Assembly: GCA_020073445.1 (NCBI GenBank)
Contig: JAIQFE010000017.1
Location: 1 to 64,000, forward strand
Direction of reading: 5' to 3'
Length of the DNA: 64,000 nt
From: Terriglobia bacterium
Lineage (GTDB): Bacteria; Acidobacteriota; Terriglobia; Bryobacterales; Bryobacteraceae
This document shows positions 44,440 through 52,609 of the stretch, piece by piece. Under the pieces are notes generated by a model. It was not told where the DNA came from. It did not search any database and worked only from the letters and a program-made list of their open reading frames with translations. The position numbers were made by a program, and so were the translations under genes. The stretch's first letter is position 1. Every line of letters begins with the position of its first letter.

Positions 44440-46731
44440 ATGAAATCAAAACCCCCTTCCAACGCTCAATTTAGCCGCCGCGATTTCATGGCCACCAGCC
44501 TCGCCGTGCCCGCGGGTATGGCAGGCCTCGCCGGTTTGATGGCCAGTCCCGAGGCCGTGGCCGCCACCACCGGCGGACCGGCTCTCGATATCGCCGAGTG
44601 GAGCTTCTTCTGGGTCGGCATCGAACGCGCCACGCTGCCCGCCGCGGCCAATGCCAAGGGCGAGCCGAGTCCCGTCGTCAGCGGCAAGCAGATGTACGTC
44701 GAGTATCAGATTCCCGCCAAGGTCCGGCACCCGTATCCGATCGTGCTGGTGCACGGCGGTGGCGGCCAGGGCCTGGATTGGATGGGCACGCCCGACGGAC
44801 GTCGCGGCTGGGCCACCATTCTTCTTGAAGAAGGCTACAAGGTCTACGTGGTCGACCGCCCCGGTCACGGCCGCTCTCCCTATCATCCCGACCTGCACGG
44901 GGGCTGGCCGGGCGCCCAGACACTCGAATCCATCTCGGGTTTGTTCACTCCCCAGCGCGCGAATGCTCCTGCCGGGGGTCGCGGCGGACGCGGCGGCGGA
45001 TTCGGTAATTCTCCGAACGCGAAGCTCCACAATCAGTGGCCGGGAACGGGCGCGGTCGGCACGCCGGAACTGGCCCAGCTGGTCGCCTCGCAAGGCGGAT
45101 CTTTTGGCAACGGCATGGGCCTGATCAAGGATTCCCAGGTCGCCGTCTGGCAGAAGAACGGCGCGGAGATGTTGGACAAGATCGGTCCCGCGATCATCAT
45201 GACCCACTCCGCGGGCGGGCCCTTCGGTTTCTACGTTCTCGAAGCGCGGCCCAAGCTGGTCAAGGGAATCGTCGTCGTCGAAGGCGCGCAGGGGTCAGCC
45301 GTCTTCGGGCCGAACCGCTGGGGCTTGATCAACCTTCCCACCGAATTCGATCCGCCGGTGTCGGATCCCACGCAGATCAAGACCAAACAGGTTCAGCCCA
45401 CCGAGGCCGACGCCAAGCTCGGCATCCAGCCCTATAACATTCAGGAAGAACCGGCGCGCAAGCTCAAGAACTGGCGGGATTGCGCCATTTGCGTTTACAC
45501 TTCCGAGGCGTCTTTCGTTCTTCCCAATCCCGGGGCGGTTGCGTTCCTGAAGCAGGCCGGAGTTCATGCCGAGGAAATCCGGCTGGCCGACATCGGCATC
45601 CACGGCAACGGCCATTTGATGATGGGCGAAAAGAACAACCGCGAGACGCTGAAGCCGATCTTGACTTGGCTCGATAAGAACGTCAACCACCTGGCTCCGC
45701 TGCCCAAGACCGCGTCCAACAAGAGGGCCGAAGATTCCACCGCGATGAAGCTCGCCGATCAGGGATATTTCTGGGTCGGCATGGAGGAGAAGAAGATCCC
45801 GGCGGGCACCATTCTCGTCGGGCAGACCTTCGTTCAATACCTCAAGCCGCAGCAGAAGCGCCATCGCTTCCCGGTGGTGCTCATCCACGGCGGGGCGGGG
45901 CAGGGCACGCACTACATGGGCATCGGCGGGAACGCCGGCTGGGCGCATTACTTCGTGCAAGCGGGCTACGACACCTACATCATGGATCGTGTCGGTCACG
46001 GCCGCGCGATCTATCATCCCGATGCGCTGGGACCCATTGGCCCGGTGTTTAACTACGCCAGCATCACTGTCGACTTCAAGCGGGCTGCCGTGGAACCCAA
46101 CCGCCGCTGGATTGGAACGGGCGACGTCGGCGATGCTCTCATCGACCAGTTCCAGGCCGGGCAAAACTCGACGCCCACCGACAACGCTCTGGCGCAAAAG
46201 CTGTGGGCGTGGGCCGGCGGCGAGCTGCTCGATAAGATCGGGCCGGCGATCGTCATGGTGCACTCCGCCGGCGGGCCGGCTAGCTGGCTGATCGCCAACG
46301 AACGCCCCGGCATGGTGAAAGCGATCCTGAATGTCGAGGGCGCGAGTCCGCTGCAGCCGGGGGCGTGGCCGTTGACGGCGATTCCCTTGGTCTACGATCC
46401 GCCGGCAACAGATCCGGCGCAGTTCGTCATGAAGGAAGTCGCTGCTTCCGACGGCGGCGCCGCGTATCGGGTTCAAGCCGATGGATCGGTGAAGAAGCTC
46501 AAGAACCTGCAGGGCATCCCGATCGCTTATATCGTTGCGGAGCGCTCCACACGCCGCGCCGAACCTGTTGTCACATTTTTGAAGCAAGCTGGTTGCGACG
46601 CCGAAGCCTTGAACTTGAAGGATAAGAACATCCTCGGAAACGGGCACTTCATGATGCTCGAGAGCAATCGAAAGCAGGTGTTCGAGGCGATCCGCGGCTG
46701 GCTGGAAGCCAAGGTTCCACCCAAGGCGTAG
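44440..46731 (+). CDS. Tandem alpha/beta-hydrolase fusion, Tat-exported
   Basis: The 763-residue protein begins with a twin-arginine signal (FSRRDFMATSLAVPAG) and contains two related alpha/beta-hydrolases. The first spans residues about 45-420: PIVLVHGGGGQGLDW, VVDRPGHGRSPYHP, nucleophile IMTHSAGGPFGF, histidine GNGHLMM. The second spans about 435-760: FPVVLIHGGAGQGTHYM, IMDRVGHGRAIYHP, VMVHSAGGPASW, GNGHFMM. Both keep the catalytic serine and histidine, so both may be active. A glycine-arginine loop (GGRGGRGGG) is found only in the first. The duplicated layout suggests gene fusion after tandem duplication. Ester hydrolysis in the periplasm is the most cautious assignment. AAAGGAG precedes the ATG. 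Confidence 0.88.
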   Translation: MKSKPPSNAQFSRRDFMATSLAVPAGMAGLAGLMASPEAVAATTGGPALDIAEWSFFWVGIERATLPAAANAKGEPSPVVSGKQMYVEYQIPAKVRHPYPIVLVHGGGGQGLDWMGTPDGRRGWATILLEEGYKVYVVDRPGHGRSPYHPDLHGGWPGAQTLESISGLFTPQRANAPAGGRGGRGGGFGNSPNAKLHNQWPGTGAVGTPELAQLVASQGGSFGNGMGLIKDSQVAVWQKNGAEMLDKIGPAIIMTHSAGGPFGFYVLEARPKLVKGIVVVEGAQGSAVFGPNRWGLINLPTEFDPPVSDPTQIKTKQVQPTEADAKLGIQPYNIQEEPARKLKNWRDCAICVYTSEASFVLPNPGAVAFLKQAGVHAEEIRLADIGIHGNGHLMMGEKNNRETLKPILTWLDKNVNHLAPLPKTASNKRAEDSTAMKLADQGYFWVGMEEKKIPAGTILVGQTFVQYLKPQQKRHRFPVVLIHGGAGQGTHYMGIGGNAGWAHYFVQAGYDTYIMDRVGHGRAIYHPDALGPIGPVFNYASITVDFKRAAVEPNRRWIGTGDVGDALIDQFQAGQNSTPTDNALAQKLWAWAGGELLDKIGPAIVMVHSAGGPASWLIANERPGMVKAILNVEGASPLQPGAWPLTAIPLVYDPPATDPAQFVMKEVAASDGGAAYRVQADGSVKKLKNLQGIPIAYIVAERSTRRAEPVVTFLKQAGCDAEALNLKDKNILGNGHFMMLESNRKQVFEAIRGWLEAKVPPKA

Positions 46732-46739
46732 AATCCTGC

Positions 46740-46801
46740 CCGCTCGATTACTCTCGCGGCTCTGAATGGCCTTCTACCGAGCCGCGACAGTAATGGAGCG
46801 G
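46740..46801. repeat. REP-like inverted repeat
   Basis: Arms of 23 bases at 46740-46762 and 46779-46801 (starting CCGCTC, ending CGCGGCTC) are inverted copies with two mismatches around a 16-base loop. It lies eight bases after the tandem-hydrolase stop and could end transcription or act as an extragenic palindrome. Confidence 0.7.
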
Positions 46802-46812
46802 ATTGAGTCTGC

Positions 46813-46928
46813 CCAGCACCGACCAGCGCGCGACAGCGAGCGGCTACACTGCACAGATGGGCATTCTGTAAGGACGGGGGATATGCCTGGAGCCGGTCCA
46901 GCACCGAACCGCGAGCGATAGCGGGCGG
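46813..46928 (+). repeat. Direct repeat pair, 31 bases each
   Basis: 46813-46843 and 46898-46928 both begin CCAGCACCGA, end GCGG, and agree at about 26 of 31 positions. They are next to the inverted repeat and share its CGCGA/GAGCGG words, so they look like diverged parts of the same repeat family. Confidence 0.6.
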
Positions 46929-46985
46929 CCAGAGGCACGTGGCGCACGCACTCCTGCGCGCCGCGTCGCCACTCACGGCGACGCC

Positions 46986-47489
46986 TTAGCGATTCGTCAG
47001 CCCCGGCAGCCCGGACACTGGACCCACGTACGCCAATAACCGCCCCGCGGTGATTGCGCCGATCCAGCAGATCAGCGAGAGCCATGCCAATCCCTTGGCC
47101 ATGCCCGTGACCGGAGCCAAATCCAGCTGCTGATCCGCGAACACCTTCTTTCGCATGACCTTCAGCAGGACGATCCCGGAAAACACAAACACCATCTTGA
47201 TGCCGAAGTCCGGATTGGTTCCCTTCGTCGTGGCATCTCCCATCAGCAGGCAGGTGCCGGTCACCGCGTTGAGGGCGAATCCCCACCAGATCCAGGGATA
47301 TAGCCGCTCCATCGGCTTGATCGGAATTTTCGGCGCAAAGCCCAGAAGCCGCAGGGCAATCACGAAAGCGAAACCCGCCACCAAAGCCATCCCGATGCCG
47401 TGCAGGAACAAAATCGTGGAGTAAGGGCCCTGCAGCACCCACATGCTGAAGGGCAACTGCTCGATCTTCTCAAGAAGCTCCTTGTACAA
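46986..47489 (-). CDS. Four-helix membrane protein (DUF6644-like)
   Basis: The 167-residue protein has four membrane helices and conserved-looking polar marks: QGPYSTILFLHGIGMALVAG with a histidine inside helix 1, then FALNAVTGTCLLMGDA and a C-terminal AGRLLAYVGP. The pattern matches small membrane proteins related to the second half of the upstream 320-residue gene. Its in-membrane histidines could bind heme. The start is TTG at 47489, two bases after the stop of the 33-residue gene, so translation is probably coupled. Confidence 0.75.
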   Translation of the reverse strand: MYKELLEKIEQLPFSMWVLQGPYSTILFLHGIGMALVAGFAFVIALRLLGFAPKIPIKPMERLYPWIWWGFALNAVTGTCLLMGDATTKGTNPDFGIKMVFVFSGIVLLKVMRKKVFADQQLDLAPVTGMAKGLAWLSLICWIGAITAGRLLAYVGPVSGLPGLTNR

Positions 47490-47490
47490 T

Positions 47491-47592
47491 TTAGTCCCTC
47501 TCCCCGTTGGCGCTTTTGTCGATCAGATAGCCTACGATCCCCATTGCTACAACCGCGCAGATGACGATGCTCACCACCATCACAGGGAGCAT
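47491..47592 (-). CDS. 33-residue single-helix membrane peptide
   Basis: The frame MLPVMVVSIVICAVVAMGIV continues with GYLIDKSANGERD and stops. It is one membrane helix with a charged C-terminal end. Its ATG overlaps the stop of the upstream 320-residue membrane gene (TAATG), and its own stop is followed by the TTG of the next membrane gene, so it is packed exactly between two partners. This placement strongly suggests a real small subunit, like those of cytochrome oxidases (CydX, CcoQ). Confidence 0.65.
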   Translation of the reverse strand: MLPVMVVSIVICAVVAMGIVGYLIDKSANGERD

Positions 47593-48554
47593 TAGAACGC
47601 CTTCCCCAGGAACGGCAACATCCGTCCGCAAAAGATGACGCCGATCACCAGTACGAACGCGGAGGCTGCGACAAACTTCGCCAAGGGCGGCGCGTTATCG
47701 TCTGCCCCGACCTCCCAGGGCTCGTCAAAGATCGTGAAGTACAGCACGTTCAGGCCGGCCAGCATGATCAAAACCAGCTTCCACTGGTACACGGTATTGG
47801 TGGTGTACTGGTCGTACGCCGCCACAAAGAAGAACATGCCCGTGATCAGGTTGATGCCGAATCCCAGAACTGCCCAAGGCAGCATGCGGTGCAGGGCCTT
47901 GAAGGAAATACCTTTGATGACCCCCAGCATCCGCAGATCCACGAAAGAAGCGATCCCGAACAGCAGGCACAGCCCGACGAAGTGAAGAGTCTCGCACGTC
48001 GCCCACATCCAGGTCTTGCCGATCACGAACGACGCCACCGCTCGTCCCAGCGGCTGCTGGCCTTCGATCTGCGCAGCCTGCGCTTGCAGCGCCTCGCGAA
48101 TTTCAGGATGCCGGATCTCGCCGCCGATGTTGGCAGCCTGCGCCATCAGCCCGAATGTCACCATGGACAGCAGCGCGACAGCGGCCAGCACCGCGCCCGG
48201 GAAACGCGCCGCGCGGCGGAACTTCCACAAGCCGAGCCAGGCGAACGCCCCGGTAAACTCCATGAACAGGAACGCCAGCAGCGCCGCGCCCTCGTGTTTC
48301 TCGATCAAGGCTTTCGATACGCCCGGATCGGTGCAAGGACCCTTGGTCTGCCCCTTGCAAATCATCTCCTGGGCGGCGTTTCCGCTCATGTACGTGGGAA
48401 GCGTGATCAGCGCGATCCCCAGGAACACCACCAGGCTCGCGCGCTTCAACTCGTCGCTTTTCGCCGCCAGTCCGACCAGGAACAAGCCGATTCCGATGAT
48501 CGTGCCGATGGTCGGGAAGTGATTCAGTAACAGATGGATGTGGGCAAGGTTCAT
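47592..48554 (-). CDS. Polytopic membrane protein, possible heme-binding
   Basis: This 320-residue protein has about eight helices. The first part MNLAHIHLLLNHFPTIGTIIG carries histidines at 5, 7 and 12 as in DUF2231-like membrane proteins; the second part (TWMWATCETLHFVGLCLLFGIA ... YQWKLVLIMLAGLN) resembles the 167-residue neighbour. Repeated intramembrane histidines suggest b-type heme ligation, but this is inference. An extracytoplasmic loop has two cysteines (ICKGQTKGPCTDPG). It is fifth in the seven-gene operon. Confidence 0.78.
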   Translation of the reverse strand: MNLAHIHLLLNHFPTIGTIIGIGLFLVGLAAKSDELKRASLVVFLGIALITLPTYMSGNAAQEMICKGQTKGPCTDPGVSKALIEKHEGAALLAFLFMEFTGAFAWLGLWKFRRAARFPGAVLAAVALLSMVTFGLMAQAANIGGEIRHPEIREALQAQAAQIEGQQPLGRAVASFVIGKTWMWATCETLHFVGLCLLFGIASFVDLRMLGVIKGISFKALHRMLPWAVLGFGINLITGMFFFVAAYDQYTTNTVYQWKLVLIMLAGLNVLYFTIFDEPWEVGADDNAPPLAKFVAASAFVLVIGVIFCGRMLPFLGKAF

Positions 48555-48615
48555 ACGGGACTCTAGAGACGCACGTCAGGCTCGACTAGTGATTTCCGGG
48601 CTACCGTGTCCCAAG

Positions 48616-49506
48616 CTATCGTGCCGTGCAGACCGACGGGCTCCACTTCGATCCATCCGGTTCTTTCTTGAAATGGGTGCTGGTGAGAAATTCCTGCGTC
48701 AGATTCTGTGGATCGTTCACGATCGTGCTGACGATCAGCAAGGTCTCGCCGTCCGGTTCCGTGACTTTATCGAAATTCTCCGTCAGCACGGTATTGGCGC
48801 TGTACGGCACGCCATTCTTGCGCAGATATCCGGGCTTCATGTGCGTGGTCACCACGTGCAGCGATCCCGGCCGCACCGGTTGAGGACCGGCTTTTGCCGC
48901 CTCCGGACCGCCCGTAAGCCCTGCGCCGCCGCCTGGCAATCCGAACACGCCTCGTCCGCCGCGGCCCAATCCTTCCCACGACGCGACCGAATAGCCCTGA
49001 TATCCCGCATCGCCCGAAGCCGGCGGCGTCCCGCCGAAGTGCAGCAGCCGTGTCTGAGTGCCGGCGTCGAAATCGATCTTGAGAGTGTTGTCGTCCTGCC
49101 AGTCGATGTGCATCCGCCCAGGGACGCGCACGATGGCCGCCGCTCCGTAGGACTTGCACTGCTCGCCCGCGGCTTCGTCCTTGGCCGGATCCCAATTGTT
49201 CGCCGCCTGCTTGCCTTGATTGTTGAGTGGCACGCTGGCGGTGTCGCCCTTGGCCGGAGTCACCATGCGATACAGCCAGTCTTCCGTGACCAGCGAAACC
49301 CAGTAGCCGGTGATGTCGATGGGAGCTTGTGCGCGAGGAACCGCCGGAGCCGCTGGTGCGCCACCGCCTCGGCCGCCACCACCGCCGCCTTTACCTTGTC
49401 CGCCGCCACCTCCGCCGCCCTGGGCGAAGATGTACACAGGTATCGTGAGGGAAAGTAATAACGCCATCACCGACAGCCATGGTCTTGTGTGTGTTTTCTG
49501 GGTCAT
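48616..49506 (-). CDS. Secreted protein of unknown function, glycine-rich linker
   Basis: The 296-residue product has a Sec signal (LSVMALLLSLTIPVYIFAQ), a glycine-rich stretch (residues about 30-50) and a globular domain starting ITGYWVSLVTEDWLYRM, with MHIDWQDDNTLKIDFDAGTQ and TTHMKPGYLRKNGVPY later. The latter block recurs in the gene at 51162-52040 (TTHIKQGWHRRNGIPS), so both belong to one unnamed secreted family. AGGGAA precedes the ATG. Function unknown; the neighbours are membrane and DUF6152 proteins. Confidence 0.78.
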   Translation of the reverse strand: MTQKTHTRPWLSVMALLLSLTIPVYIFAQGGGGGGGQGKGGGGGGRGGGAPAAPAVPRAQAPIDITGYWVSLVTEDWLYRMVTPAKGDTASVPLNNQGKQAANNWDPAKDEAAGEQCKSYGAAAIVRVPGRMHIDWQDDNTLKIDFDAGTQTRLLHFGGTPPASGDAGYQGYSVASWEGLGRGGRGVFGLPGGGAGLTGGPEAAKAGPQPVRPGSLHVVTTHMKPGYLRKNGVPYSANTVLTENFDKVTEPDGETLLIVSTIVNDPQNLTQEFLTSTHFKKEPDGSKWSPSVCTAR

Positions 49507-49537
49507 TCTTGTTCCCTCGCGACTTGAGGACGTCAGT

Positions 49538-49951
49538 CTAGTTGAACGTCTGGTTCCCGACCGGCCAGGTCCATCCGTCCGACGGCCTGGTGATGCTGCG
49601 CATCCGTAGCCGATAGTCGTCCGCGTTGCGGCCAGGACTGCCGACCACCTTAACTTTGTCGCCGACCTTCAGCGATCCAGTGCGCACGCCCTGCTGCGCC
49701 AGTTGCCCGGCAGCGCCCCACTCGATGGACCAGCGAATCGGCTCGCCCGTCTTCGGATCCTTCTTCGTCGCATCTTCCACGTGCACAAAGGAGTGTGGAT
49801 TCCGCACCAGGAACGCCACCAGAGTGCCTTCCACCGTCACCGGCGTGGCGTCTTCCAGGTAGGTCCCGGCAAAGGAATGGTGCGCCGACATGGGCGTTGC
49901 AACAAACATGAGACCAGCCGCCGCTGCGATGATCGCAAGCTTCGTTTTCAT
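49538..49951 (-). CDS. DUF6152-type secreted protein
   Basis: A 137-residue exported protein with signal (MKTKLAIIAAAAGLMFVATPMSA) and the hallmark HHSFAGTY after cleavage. VEGTLVAFLVRNPHSFVHVE follows, then a small beta barrel (GDKVKVVGSPGRN). The family is frequent beside the secreted proteins found here and has no known function; the histidine pair could bind metal. The frame opens at TTG 49954, but the ATG at 49951 after GAGGGGG is the better start. Confidence 0.83.
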   Translation of the reverse strand: MKTKLAIIAAAAGLMFVATPMSAHHSFAGTYLEDATPVTVEGTLVAFLVRNPHSFVHVEDATKKDPKTGEPIRWSIEWGAAGQLAQQGVRTGSLKVGDKVKVVGSPGRNADDYRLRMRSITRPSDGWTWPVGNQTFN

Positions 49952-50050
49952 CAAGATAACCCCCTCAATTTCAATTTCGATTCAACAAACCGTCCGTCCA
50001 GCCATTTGAAGACTATCACGGGACTGCCGTCGCCTAACGATCCGCTGACT

Positions 50051-50070
50051 GTCAGTGACCGGTCACTGAC
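50051..50070. promoter_or_regulatory. Perfect 20-bp palindrome
   Basis: GTCAGTGACC followed directly by its exact complement GGTCACTGAC. It lies about 100 bases before the DUF6152 start and 25 bases beyond the stop of the MBL gene. There is no loop and no T-tract, so an operator is more likely than a terminator. Confidence 0.5.
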
Positions 50071-50094
50071 CTTTCTTCCTTCACTTCACTCACT

Positions 50095-51165
50095 TCACTT
50101 TTTCGCCGACAGGCTCTTAAATACGGCCTCTACAAACCCATCCGTCGATCCCGGACCGGAGGCCGCGGCCCACCGTCCATCATATTCAAAAGTCGGTTTC
50201 GCTTCCTTCACCTGGGCCAGCGTCTTTCCTTGCTTGATCAGGTTCTGCACCCGGTCCCGGACGATGGTCACCATATCGCGATACTCCAGCACATCGTGTT
50301 CGTCCGTAAGCCGCCCATGGCCCGGGATCACGTAGGTTCCGCCCTCTTGCTCGTGCTTGGGAATAGTAATGTCGAGCACCACGTTTAGCGCCTTGATCAC
50401 GCCCTGAATGTTCCCGCCCTTCTCCACCTCGATCACCGGATAACTGTTCATGTTGAAGATGTCGCCGGTAGCGATCACGTCGGAGCGGCGGAGGAAGACC
50501 ATGCTGTCGCCGTTGGTGTGGGCCGCCGGCTCGAACATGATGATCACCGGCTCTTCATTGAAAAAGATTTCTTTCTGTCCCTGGAAGAACGTCGTCGTCG
50601 GCAGCTTATCGGCGTTCGTATCGGCCTTGCCCTCGGCCGCCTCGCTCATCGCGCGCAACACGTTCTCATGCGCCACTATGGTGGCTCCGTTGTCGAACGC
50701 CACCGCACCCAGGTTCCCGCCGATCACCGGCGCTCCCGCCCTGGAGATCTTCGCGTTGCCGTCCGTGTGATCCATGTCGGCGCTGGTGTTAACGACGTAG
50801 CGGATCGGCTTGTTGGTCAGCTTCCGGATCTCCGCCACGATCTTGTCGGATACTTCCTCATATTGCGTGTCCACCACCAGGGCGCCCGAATCGCCGATCT
50901 GCACCGTGGTGTTGCCGCCCGGACCCACGATCATATACACATTGCCCTGAACTTTGAGCGTGTGGACTTCCGCATTCGCCCAAGCCGGATTCGGCGTCCT
51001 GGTCGCCGCGGGACCCGGAGCCGGTGCGCCACCCTGCTTACCGCCGCCGCCCTTTCCCTTGCCTTGCGCGTGGGCCACATCCGCCGGGCCGAACATCATC
51101 AATGCGGCAGCAACAACCGCGCATACCGCCAGCAGGATTCTCGGCATGGTTGTACGGGTTGTCAT
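50095..51165 (-). CDS. Secreted MBL-fold protein with altered metal motif
   Basis: The 356-residue protein has a signal peptide, a glycine/proline-rich linker (GKGKGGGGKQGG) and an MBL fold of the quinoprotein-associated type (VYMIVGPGGNTTVQIG, GALVVDTQ). The first metal motif, normally H-x-H-x-D-H, reads NTSADMDHTDGN, with serine and aspartate in place of the first two histidines. Later ligands are intact: IVAHENV, PAAHTNGDS, VIATGDIF and YVIPGHG. It may use one metal, another metal, or have changed reaction. The stop of the upstream secreted gene overlaps its ATG (ATGA 51162-51165). Confidence 0.87.
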   Translation of the reverse strand: MTTRTTMPRILLAVCAVVAAALMMFGPADVAHAQGKGKGGGGKQGGAPAPGPAATRTPNPAWANAEVHTLKVQGNVYMIVGPGGNTTVQIGDSGALVVDTQYEEVSDKIVAEIRKLTNKPIRYVVNTSADMDHTDGNAKISRAGAPVIGGNLGAVAFDNGATIVAHENVLRAMSEAAEGKADTNADKLPTTTFFQGQKEIFFNEEPVIIMFEPAAHTNGDSMVFLRRSDVIATGDIFNMNSYPVIEVEKGGNIQGVIKALNVVLDITIPKHEQEGGTYVIPGHGRLTDEHDVLEYRDMVTIVRDRVQNLIKQGKTLAQVKEAKPTFEYDGRWAAASGPGSTDGFVEAVFKSLSAKK

Positions 51166-52040
51166 TTAGCTGCGCTCTTCAGCTTCTTCATGTATTCCGG
51201 ATACATCGTCTCCGCGCCGCCCAAAGCCGCGTCCACTGGAATGTGAAACTTGTCCGCGAACTCATGCTCGAACGGATTCTGTCCAGGCATAAAGCTGGGC
51301 ACCTTAGTCAGGTCCGAATTCGGCAGTTCCTCCACATACTCGCAAGGCCACAGCCAGTTTCCGCCGGAACTATTGTTCAGCACGTAGTCTTCGCTCTTGA
51401 TCAGGGGCTCGCTCAAATACACCGGATCAGTAACGACGCTCACGTGCGTCAGATGGTTATCGTGCCGGATGAAATGTTCTACCAGCGTGATCTTGTCGCT
51501 CGAAGGGATTCCGTTGCGCCGGTGCCAGCCCTGCTTGATGTGGGTGGTGTACACGGTAAGGATGTTGCCTTCCCACTTGCCCGTCGAAAATCCCATCCAG
51601 GTGTGCGCGGCATACTCCGGAGGATGCGGGCGCCCGTCCATATAGATGGTGCGATTCTGTTCGTACGTGCTGGTGTATTGCCGGATGGCGACCAGGTCCT
51701 GCGTCTGCGGATCGCGCTCCTCCCAGATGCGAAGAGCCAGCGGACCACGATAAATATAGGCCGCGGTGTGAACCTGACACTGATGCTCGGGCAGTCCGAG
51801 CCGGTCGGGATCCCAGCTCAAGGCCCATTGCCGGGCTTGTGCGTTGATCGGAATGCCGAGGTAATCCACCAGCGCTGGACCGGGGATGCGCTCATCCACA
51901 TCCTCCAGGTATTGGGGATTCCAGGTGCCCGACAGATCCACCTGGGCGAATACCGGGCTAGTCATCAGCGCCGAACCCAAAAGAATGAGAGAACGAAGAA
52001 CGAGAGAGCCTGAGATTTTGGCACGGGTGACGATGCCCAC
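51162..52040 (-). CDS. Secreted protein of unknown function, first gene of operon
   Basis: The 292-residue product starts at GTG 52040, right behind an excellent GGAGGT ribosome site, and has a signal peptide ending in TSPVFAQ. The domain VDLSGTWNPQYLEDVDERIPG ... RTIYMDGRPHPPEYAAHTWMGFSTGKWEGNILTV resembles the product of 48616-49506 and a widespread acidobacterial secreted family without known function. It is first in the seven-gene reverse operon and is coupled to the MBL gene. The open frame to 52088 is not used. Confidence 0.78.
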   Translation of the reverse strand: MGIVTRAKISGSLVLRSLILLGSALMTSPVFAQVDLSGTWNPQYLEDVDERIPGPALVDYLGIPINAQARQWALSWDPDRLGLPEHQCQVHTAAYIYRGPLALRIWEERDPQTQDLVAIRQYTSTYEQNRTIYMDGRPHPPEYAAHTWMGFSTGKWEGNILTVYTTHIKQGWHRRNGIPSSDKITLVEHFIRHDNHLTHVSVVTDPVYLSEPLIKSEDYVLNNSSGGNWLWPCEYVEELPNSDLTKVPSFMPGQNPFEHEFADKFHIPVDAALGGAETMYPEYMKKLKSAAK

Positions 52041-52212
52041 ACTACCTCCAACAAACCTAGTTGAATCGGTACACAGTAACACTACCATTCTATCGTAGTC
52101 AAGTTCTGTGCTTTCAGCGCGGTGGATACAGTACTTGACGCGAAAATTTGCCGCTGTTTAGCCGCTGGAGCGGGTAACCTTGAGACGGTGGCAGTCCTGA
52201 GATCCCGCCCCG

Positions 52213-52309
52213 GAATGGGGACCGGCTACGCTGCCCCAAGCGGGCAATCAGCGTATTTCCACTAAGACTCCGCTCCGCCGCGCGTGGGCAGCGCTGCCTG
52301 TCCCCATTC
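52213..52309. repeat. MITE-like inverted repeat
   Basis: Arms at 52213-52237 and 52284-52309 are inverted copies: both read GAATGGGGAC, then GGC, then CGCTGCCC, with about four mismatches over 25 bases. A 46-base non-coding centre separates them. The arm is itself partly palindromic (GGCAGCGCTGCC at 52287-52298). It looks like a short palindromic mobile repeat lying before the toxin-antitoxin pair. Confidence 0.6.
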
Positions 52310-52354
52310 TCGACCAACTTGCCTCGGTCGACGCGTTCCCGTACTCTGAAGGCG

Positions 52355-52609
52355 ATGGAAGTGAAGTTCAAGCCCGACCTGCAAGCCAAGCTCGACGAGC
52401 TGGCGACCGAAACCGGTCGCCCAACGGATGAGTTGGTCGAGGATGTTGTGGCCGGATATTTCGACGAGTTGGCTCGGACCCGGGACACACTCAACAGCCG
52501 CTATGACGACCTGAAAAGCGGTCGGGTCAAGCCCATCTCCCGCGACGAGGTTGTTGCCCATTTCCGCGAGAAGAGCGATGCTGCTCGCCGGACCCCGCCC
52601 GGTTCATGA
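52355..52609 (+). CDS. Ribbon-helix-helix antitoxin
   Basis: An 84-residue protein with a DNA-binding front (MEVKFKPDLQAKLDELATETGRPTDELVEDVV) of ParD/RHH type and a flexible C-terminal half, the part that wraps the toxin. It is followed by and overlaps the toxin gene (ATGA at 52606-52609), which is the standard arrangement. It should neutralise the toxin and repress the pair. The ATG at 52355 is preferred over the frame start at 52319. Confidence 0.83.
   Translation: MEVKFKPDLQAKLDELATETGRPTDELVEDVVAGYFDELARTRDTLNSRYDDLKSGRVKPISRDEVVAHFREKSDAARRTPPGS

Noticed and set aside
45295-46647. A 450-residue reverse frame in the tandem hydrolase gene
   Set aside because: Antisense shadow; the forward gene has two catalytic domains.
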